Source of the DNA: Cinclus cinclus
Lineage: Eukaryota > Chordata > Aves > Passeriformes > Cinclidae
Direction of reading: 5' to 3'
Length of the DNA: 64,000 nt
NCBI RefSeq assembly: GCF_963662255.1
Contig: NC_085073.1
Coordinates: forward strand, 5,821,598 to 5,885,597
This document shows positions 58,501 through 64,000 of this stretch, in pieces. Under the pieces are notes generated by a model that saw only the letters and a list, made by a program, of their open reading frames with translations, did no database searches and was not told the DNA's origin. The stretch's first letter is position 1, and each line of letters opens with the position of its first letter. The position numbers and the translations under genes are program-made.

Positions 58501-61253
58501 TTAAAAAATAAAAAAAAATTAAAAAAAATTCAGGTGCCCAGTTTCGGAGCAGCCACCTCCCTGTGTTGCTTTCAGGCAGTTTCAGGGTTTTCCTGGGATA
58601 CCACGGGCTTCCCTACGACTCAGCCCAGCAGGGTTTCAGTGAGTGGTTGTGGGAATAAGAACTCGGAGCTGAACAACAACTCCTTGGCCATGATGTAACT
58701 GGGAGGAGGGACTGGGACCCGCCTGGCCCCAGCTCCGGCAGGGCCTGGCTGCAGCTGGGATGGCTCCAGACCAGAGATCCTCATGTGGACGAGACGCCTG
58801 CTGTGTCCCAGGAGAGGAGGTGAAACCAGCACACCCCGTTCCTGCTCTCCCGGGATGCAGCAGCCGCTTCCCCCCCCCCCCCCCCCACACACACACCCCG
58901 GGAATTATTTGGGGCAGCTCTGCCTGCACGGGCAAGTCCAAGATGAAGCAGAGAAGCAACAATTCCCTTGCAAGAGACACCCGGCAAACCCCACCCTGCC
59001 TTGGATGTGCCTGGCTGCTCCTTGGCTCGGGATGCAGGAAGGGATGGAGCTCCAGACTCTCGTTGCTTCCTCGTTCCTCCTTCCCCGAGTAAACAAGCGG
59101 CTCCCGGCTCGTTGTCCCGTGCCATCTAGTGGCCACCAGTGCCACCAGTCCAACCCAGCAGACTCCACCTACACCCGGGATTTGGGGGTGTTTGAAGGCA
59201 GCTGAGGATGCTCTCCCGTGTGTCAGGCCATTGAATCGTGGAATCACGGAATGGTTTGGGTTGGAAAGGACTAAAGGATGGTTCAATTCCACACCTTCCA
59301 GTGTATCTCAGGTTTCTCCAAGCCCTGTCTAACCTGGCCTCGGAGACTGCCAAGGATGGCGCAGCCACAGCTTCTCTGGGAATCTCATCCCAAACCTCAC
59401 CACCTTCACAGGGAGGAATTCCTTCCCCAAATGCCATCTAACCCTGCTCTCTCTGTCAGGGCATTCCCTGTGTCCTGACACTCCATGCCTTGTCCAAAGT
59501 TTCTCTCCGTGTTTTTGCCTTCAGGCACTGGAAGGCCATAATTAGGCGACCCCAAAGCTTCTCTTCTCCAGGCTGAATAATCCCAATCCTCCCAGCCTTT
59601 TCCCACAGGAGAGTTGCTCCATCCCTCTGATTATCTTGGACTCATTCCAACATCTCCATATCCTTCTGAGTGATCCCTCCAGATCATCCAGAGGGAATAA
59701 AACCTGAGCTGCTGCTCTTCCCAGGCAGAGCACTGAGCCTTTGGAAGCAAAGTTCAAAGGAGAAGGGAATCATCCCCTGTGTCCTGGGCACAGGTAAGGC
59801 TTTGTTGTCACCATGTCTGAGTCCCCCTCCCTTCCTTTGTCCCAACGTGATCCAGCCACCAATTCCAAAATTCCACCCCAAAATTCCCTCCCATGCCTCA
59901 CTCAGGGTGTTTCCTCTGTCACACTGATATGCCCCAGCAGCACCACTTCAAAAAACGGGAACTGTGGGGTTTGCAGGGAGATTTTTGGAAGAACAAGGAT
60001 GTCTGCCAGCCTCTCCCGTGGAGCTCTGACATTCCAGAGCTGGGAAAGCACAACAACAGCTGGATTTCCATCCGTACTTCCCACAGGGATGAGACCAGAC
60101 ATTTCTGATGGAGGTCAAAGCCCAAAACACAGATACCAATCTCCTTGAGCAACTTGGGCCAAGGGCAAAGGTCCCAGACAGCTTCAGCGGGTGAACTCAG
60201 TTGGATGAAGAGAGACAGGCAGGGAATAAAAGAGATTTTGGTGTCTGAGGATGCCTGGGACAGGTAAAGGCTCCGGTTTTTGGGAAACCTAAATCAGCAT
60301 CACAGCACATGGGGCCCAGGGGAATGAGGGACCCCAGCCCCTCATCCTGTGAAGTGCAGAAATTCACCTGCACACATACACAAGGCTGCTCCTTCATTAT
60401 GGATGTTATCAATAATTATACGGACATTACTAATAATTATATTAAATCCGCATTTCAGGCAGAGGTCACACTTCTGTACGAGTGACATGAGCTGCTGCAG
60501 CAGGGACAGAGCTAGGGAAGCTTTGGGGACAGTATTTGGGGTGACAGTGGGTGTGTGACCCCTGTCTGGTCCTGGGTGTTCCCTGTGGACACAATGTGTG
60601 GTGGCCACTGCCCGGTGCCGGGGGCTCACCAGGTGGGTGAGTGACCCCTGCCCGGTGCCCGTTATTCCACGTGGACACTGCCACGGGTGACCCCTGTCCG
60701 GTGCCCGTTATTCCACGTGGACACTGCCACGGGTGACCCCTGTCCGGTGCCCGTTATTCCACGTGGACACTGCCACGGGTGACCCCTGCCCGGTGCTCCG
60801 GCCTTACCCGTGATGTACAGATGACCTCCCGCAGGTTGATGTTCATCCAGTTGTCGCAGCTCACCAGGTGGCCGTTGTACGTCTCCCCGTTCTTCAGCTC
60901 CACCAGCTGCGAGAGAACAGCAGTCACGGAGCGCCGGTACCGGGATGTGCCCGGTACCACCCGCAGGGCACCGGTGTGGGGAACGGGGCTGGGCCGCGCG
61001 GTCGGTACTCACCATGGGGTGGTTCTGCGCCGTCTTCAGCAAAGACAGGGGCAGCTGCGAGGGGAAGAGAGGAAAAAGGCCTCAGGCACCCACCGACAAC
61101 GGAACACCGGCCGAGGCACCGGCCCGAGCACCGAGCGAAGTACCGGGCACGCCATCCCTGGCGGGGGGGAAGAGACGAGCCAGGCCCTCCGCTCCAGCCT
61201 CCTCCCGTTTCCCAGTTCCCCGTTCCCCGGCCCCGGTGCCGCCGCTCACCATC
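55553..61253 (-). CDS. LSM4: U6 snRNA-associated Sm-like protein LSm4
   Basis: Subunit of the LSm2-8 ring that binds the U6 snRNA 3' end and of the LSm1-7 ring in mRNA decay (family knowledge). Five exons (high to low): 61253-61251, 61054-61013, 60906-60808, 58005-57822 and 55641-55553, giving 138 residues (human 139). The first coding exon is the ATG alone, followed directly by GTGAGC. The Sm fold is plain: '[20 protein letters not shown]' (Sm1) and '[16 protein letters not shown]' (Sm2). The tail is Arg/Gly/Gln-rich ('[18 protein letters not shown]', 'GVFGGRGRG') and ends '[10 protein letters not shown]'. The third intron holds a CR1 element and a 46-bp tandem repeat beside the exon-3 donor. 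Divergent promoter with PGPEP1. Confidence 0.98.
55895..55970. repeat. A-rich (aaaac)n tract in LSM4 intron 4
   Basis: Runs of A broken by single C bases, including 'aaaacaaaacaaaac'. Low complexity. Confidence 0.85.
59225..59700 (-). mobile_element. CR1 LINE 3' region in LSM4 intron 3
   Basis: About 470 bp antisense CR1: 'tcacggaatggtttgggttg', 'ctccaagccctgtctaacc', 'aggaattccttccccaaatg', 'cactggaaggccataattag', 'tcttctccaggctgaataat' and 'ggagagttgctccatccc'. It is the longest antisense copy in the window and lies in the same orientation as LSM4. Confidence 0.92.
60641..60795. repeat. 46-bp tandem repeat with an E-box per unit
   Basis: Units start at 60641, 60687, 60733 and 60779 (partial), exactly 46 bp apart. 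Each full unit contains 'gttattccacgtggacac', with the E-box CACGTG. The array stops 13 bases before the LSM4 exon-3 boundary at 60808. More degenerate relatives extend left to about 60545. Confidence 0.93.
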
Positions 61254-61835
61254 GTGCCAGACCCCGGAGCCGCCGCCGCGCCGGGCGCTGCCGCTCAAAC
61301 CGCCCCCGGCTCCACGCGGGTCCAATCAGAGCGCAACGCGGTCCCACCGCAGCCAATCAGAGCGCGGCGCGATCCCGCCGCAGCCAATCAGAGCGCGGAT
61401 CACGGCCCGGCCGCGCCGCGCCGCCCGGTCCGCGCCTTTTGCGGTGGCACCGCCCGGGACGAGACGCGCCGGGACGAGACGGGACGCGCTCCGGACCTCT
61501 CGGTACCGCGACCTCGCTTCGTGCTCCCCCACAGCCGGGCAGGGAACCTCCGGGAGGCTCAAGGTGAGCGTATTATTTAACCAACCCCCCCGCCCAGTCC
61601 CGCGCTGAGGCGGGCGAGCGGAGGCCTCTCAGGCTGCGCGGCGCACGGAGGCTCCCGGTGGTCGGTAACGGGTGAAGGGCTCCAGGCCGTCCCGCAGCGG
61701 GACTTCCGCCGCGGCGGCGGAAGCGGCGGGTCCGGGCGGCGCGGGGCGGGGCGGGCGGCGCGGGGCGGGGCCGCGCTCAGTGCGGGGCGGCGGCGGCGGG
61801 ACGGGACGGGACGGGACGGACGGGACGGAGCCGCG
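61254..61835. promoter_or_regulatory. Divergent LSM4-PGPEP1 promoter, CpG island
   Basis: Only 582 bp separate the two start codons. The block is CpG-dense, with three CCAAT boxes near LSM4, GC boxes ('ggggcgggg', 61741-61775) near PGPEP1, and a (gggac)n run at 61800-61828. A donor-like GTGAGC at about 61564 follows 'gggaggctcaag' on the plus strand and could end an alternative 5' exon running towards PGPEP1. Confidence 0.7.
61321..61395. promoter_or_regulatory. Three CCAAT boxes at 31-bp spacing
   Basis: 'ccaatcagagcgc' begins at 61322, 61353 and 61384. The intervening bases are also similar ('gtcccaccgcag', 'gatcccgccgcag'), so this is a 31-bp tandem duplication. CCAAT in this context is the NF-Y recognition sequence. 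The nearest box lies about 70 bp from the LSM4 start codon. Confidence 0.85.
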
Positions 61836-61869
61836 ATGGAGAAGCCGCGGCGGGCGGTGGTGGTGACGG
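61836..61869 (+). CDS. PGPEP1: Pyroglutamyl-peptidase 1, first coding exon only
   Basis: Cysteine peptidase (family C15) that removes N-terminal pyroglutamate from peptides in the cytosol. Only the first exon is inside the window: ATG then 'MEKPRRAVVVTG', matching the human start of MEQPRKAVVVTG, with the last Gly split by the intron after its first base. The donor is GTACGA, weaker than consensus. The next expected residues ('FGPFGEH' in human) were not found before the window end, so intron 1 exceeds 2.1 kb. The catalytic Glu, Cys and His lie outside. Confidence 0.9.
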
Positions 61870-64000
61870 GTACGAGGCGGTGAGAGGGGAAATTGGGGAG
61901 GGGGGAGAGTTTGAGGGAGCCGTTCTCTGAGGGGGGATTGGAGGGGGCAGTGTGAGGGAGCCCTTCCCTGAGGTGAGGGGGAAGCTTTGAGGGAAGGGTA
62001 AATCTGAGGGGTCTGGAGGTGTAGGTGGGGGACCCCTGCTCTGTCGTGAGGAGAGCGGGTTTGGGCACCCTTTTCCTGACGGAAAGGGGTCAGGGTTTGG
62101 TATAAGACCCCTCCCCGAGGTGATGGGGGGCTTGGAAGGGGTACCCCTTTCTCTGTGATGAGGAGTCTGGGGGAAAGGGGTAATTCTGGGGACCCCTTTA
62201 CCACAGGGCTTGGAGGAGATAATGGGGGATCCCTTCCCTGAAGAGAGAGAGGGGTCTGCTGTCCCATCAGAGGGCGGCTGAAGGGAATGGGGAGCCGGGC
62301 TGTCCCCTCAGGGGTCTGTCCCCTGTGTGGGGTGGTAAATGGGGTGAAGGGCAGAGTCTGAGGGTGCTTTGGGGCTGGACTGCTGTGGGTCGGGGGTGTC
62401 AGAGCTGGGGGCGTACACCACTGAGGAGCTTCCCTAACACTTATCCATCCAGTGTCCACTTGGATCCCCTTTTTCCATCCACGACCCCATCCCGAAGCTT
62501 TGCTATTTGCCAGAAGAAGGGAATTGAGCTTTCCAAGGAGCAAGAAAACCAAGTTGGGGTTCAGGGAGGGGGGGAATTTTCCACTGACCACCCCACCCTG
62601 AACCACCAAGGTGTGGGAGCTGCTCCCCAAAGCAGCCCTGAGAATTGCCTCAGGGAAGAATGAGCAGAGGCAGCGAGAGGCCCCGGTGTTGTCAGGCTCT
62701 TCCCGGGGTACAAAGGCAGCTCGGGGTGATTTGTGGGTGAGGCCATCCTGTGACAAATGGGGAACTCGCTGAAACTATTCAGGTCTCCCCCCCAGCAGCT
62801 GAAGTTGAGGCCGTTTGAATAGCAGGGGCTGTAATCACAGGCAAAAAGTGCCTTTTCTAGGGAACGTTTGTGGGGAGCTGAGGAGCAGGTGGCAAATCCT
62901 GCCTTTCCCAACCCCAAATCCAGCGTGGAGTGGCAGTGACTAAACAGAAAACTTGCGTCAGGAAATGTTCTGCTGCTTGCAAGGCTCCTCCACGCTCTTT
63001 TTTTCCCCTTTTTTTTTTTTCTTTTTCTTTTTTTTTTTCCCAGGGAAGTCTGCTTGCAAAATGCAGTGGCTGCCTTGTCAGGTCTGCCCCTGTTTGATAA
63101 TGTCATCGATGTCACGCTGAATTCTGTTTAAGACTGGGGATGGTGTCGTGTTCCCAGTGGGTTCCGAGCTTGTGCTGGCTGAGGATAAGCGTTATTTGTG
63201 CACAATTTCTTTTTTAGAACTCATTAAGGAGATAATCCCATCACGATCCCTGCAGCTGGTTTACTGCTAATGAGCCTTGGAGGGCCCCGTGGTGGATGTG
63301 CCGTGCTCCATGGGGTCGGATGCTGCCCACAAAGTTCCTTATGCTCCCAGGAAGGGATAACACGAGAGATCTGGGCAGGAGATGAATCAGAGCACCAATA
63401 ACCCCAGCTGTGTTTGTGCCAGTTTGGGATTTGGAGCAAAGGAGTTGTGCCCTGTGCCTGGGCACCTGTAGAATTTTAGCCTTTCCGTGGCCAAGTTGTT
63501 AAAATATGGATTTAATTTCTTTTATAGGATTATCACGCTTTATTTAGGAATTAAACTTAGCAGGTCTCAACATTTGCTTCCAGAGAGTCGTGTGGGACTT
63601 GCAGAAACAGCTGGGAAGGCATTAATTTGCCTCTTTCCCCCGTCATAGTTTGTCTCACACCCCTGCAGTTCTGCTCACAGGAAAACACCCCCAACATTTT
63701 TGATTTTGTGGGAATATTTATTTTGGCAAGCTGGCAACGCCGGGTTGAGATCCACGGGCGTGGACAAGCCCACGCTTGGGAAGTTCCTCCTGTGCAGCAT
63801 CACCTCAGCCTGGCTGGGGAGGGCAAATCCAACATTTCCATTAAGGTGTCATCTGATATTTGTGGTCCCTCTCAGATCCTTGCAGAATTTATGTCTCCTA
63901 ATTGCACGAGGCTCTGAGGGCAACGCTGACATTTTAAATTAAAGCATATCGACGTTACGCCCAGATAAATTGCCCAACCTTTGTGTGCTTGCTCAGGGAA
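61870..64000 (+). other. PGPEP1 intron 1 (partial)
   Basis: No coding exon was recognised. The start is CpG- and G-rich with repeated 'ctgaggggg' phrases. A pyrimidine tract lies at about 62997-63042. The remainder is AT-moderate and without a repeat I can name. Confidence 0.6.

Noticed and set aside
63627..63942. Plus-strand open frames near the window end as a PGPEP1 exon
   Set aside because: They lack the expected FGPFGEH continuation and splice phase.

Overview
The window looks like bird nuclear DNA. Every gene recognised is a vertebrate gene with GT-AG introns. The interspersed repeats are almost all CR1-type LINE 3' ends in both orientations. Gene order and GC-rich, minisatellite-rich spacing fit a small avian chromosome (the chicken chromosome 28 equivalent, corresponding to human 19p13). 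No prokaryotic, viral or CRISPR feature was seen. Species cannot be named from the sequence.

Layout. Positions 1-18.3 kb are a gene-poor stretch with CR1 fragments, a 55-base A run and an AT-rich minisatellite. From 18.4 kb the genes are dense: DUS3L (+, 18409-23972), MPV17L2 (+, 25170-26991), RAB3A (-, 29652-31276 plus a 5' noncoding exon near 32.5 kb), PDE4C (-, 34924-43414, with two alternative N-terminal exon sets), a mucin-like single-pass membrane glycoprotein gene I cannot name firmly (-, 44286-46899), JUND (-, single exon, 48905-49843), LSM4 (-, 55553-61253) and the first coding exon of PGPEP1 (+, 61836-61869, continuing beyond the window). All exon joins listed keep the reading frame and match the conserved protein families.

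Functions are mostly unrelated housekeeping and signalling roles: tRNA dihydrouridylation (DUS3L), mitochondrial inner-membrane/ribosome assembly (MPV17L2), synaptic vesicle GTPase (RAB3A), cAMP hydrolysis (PDE4C), AP-1 transcription (JUND), spliceosomal/decay Sm-like ring (LSM4) and pyroglutamyl peptide removal (PGPEP1). The run MPV17L2-RAB3A-PDE4C-JUND-LSM4-PGPEP1 matches human 19p13.11. DUS3L lies in 19p13.3 in human, so its position beside MPV17L2 marks a rearrangement between lineages. LSM4 and PGPEP1 share a divergent promoter.

The most interesting items are the mucin-like gene with a 63-bp coding VNTR, a five-copy 30-bp array of YY1-type ATGGCGG motifs upstream of MPV17L2, a GC-AG intron in DUS3L, three CCAAT boxes spaced exactly 31 bp in the LSM4/PGPEP1 promoter, and two separate long-form N-termini of PDE4C. 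Exon coordinates were read by eye from splice signals and protein homology, without alignment software or transcripts.
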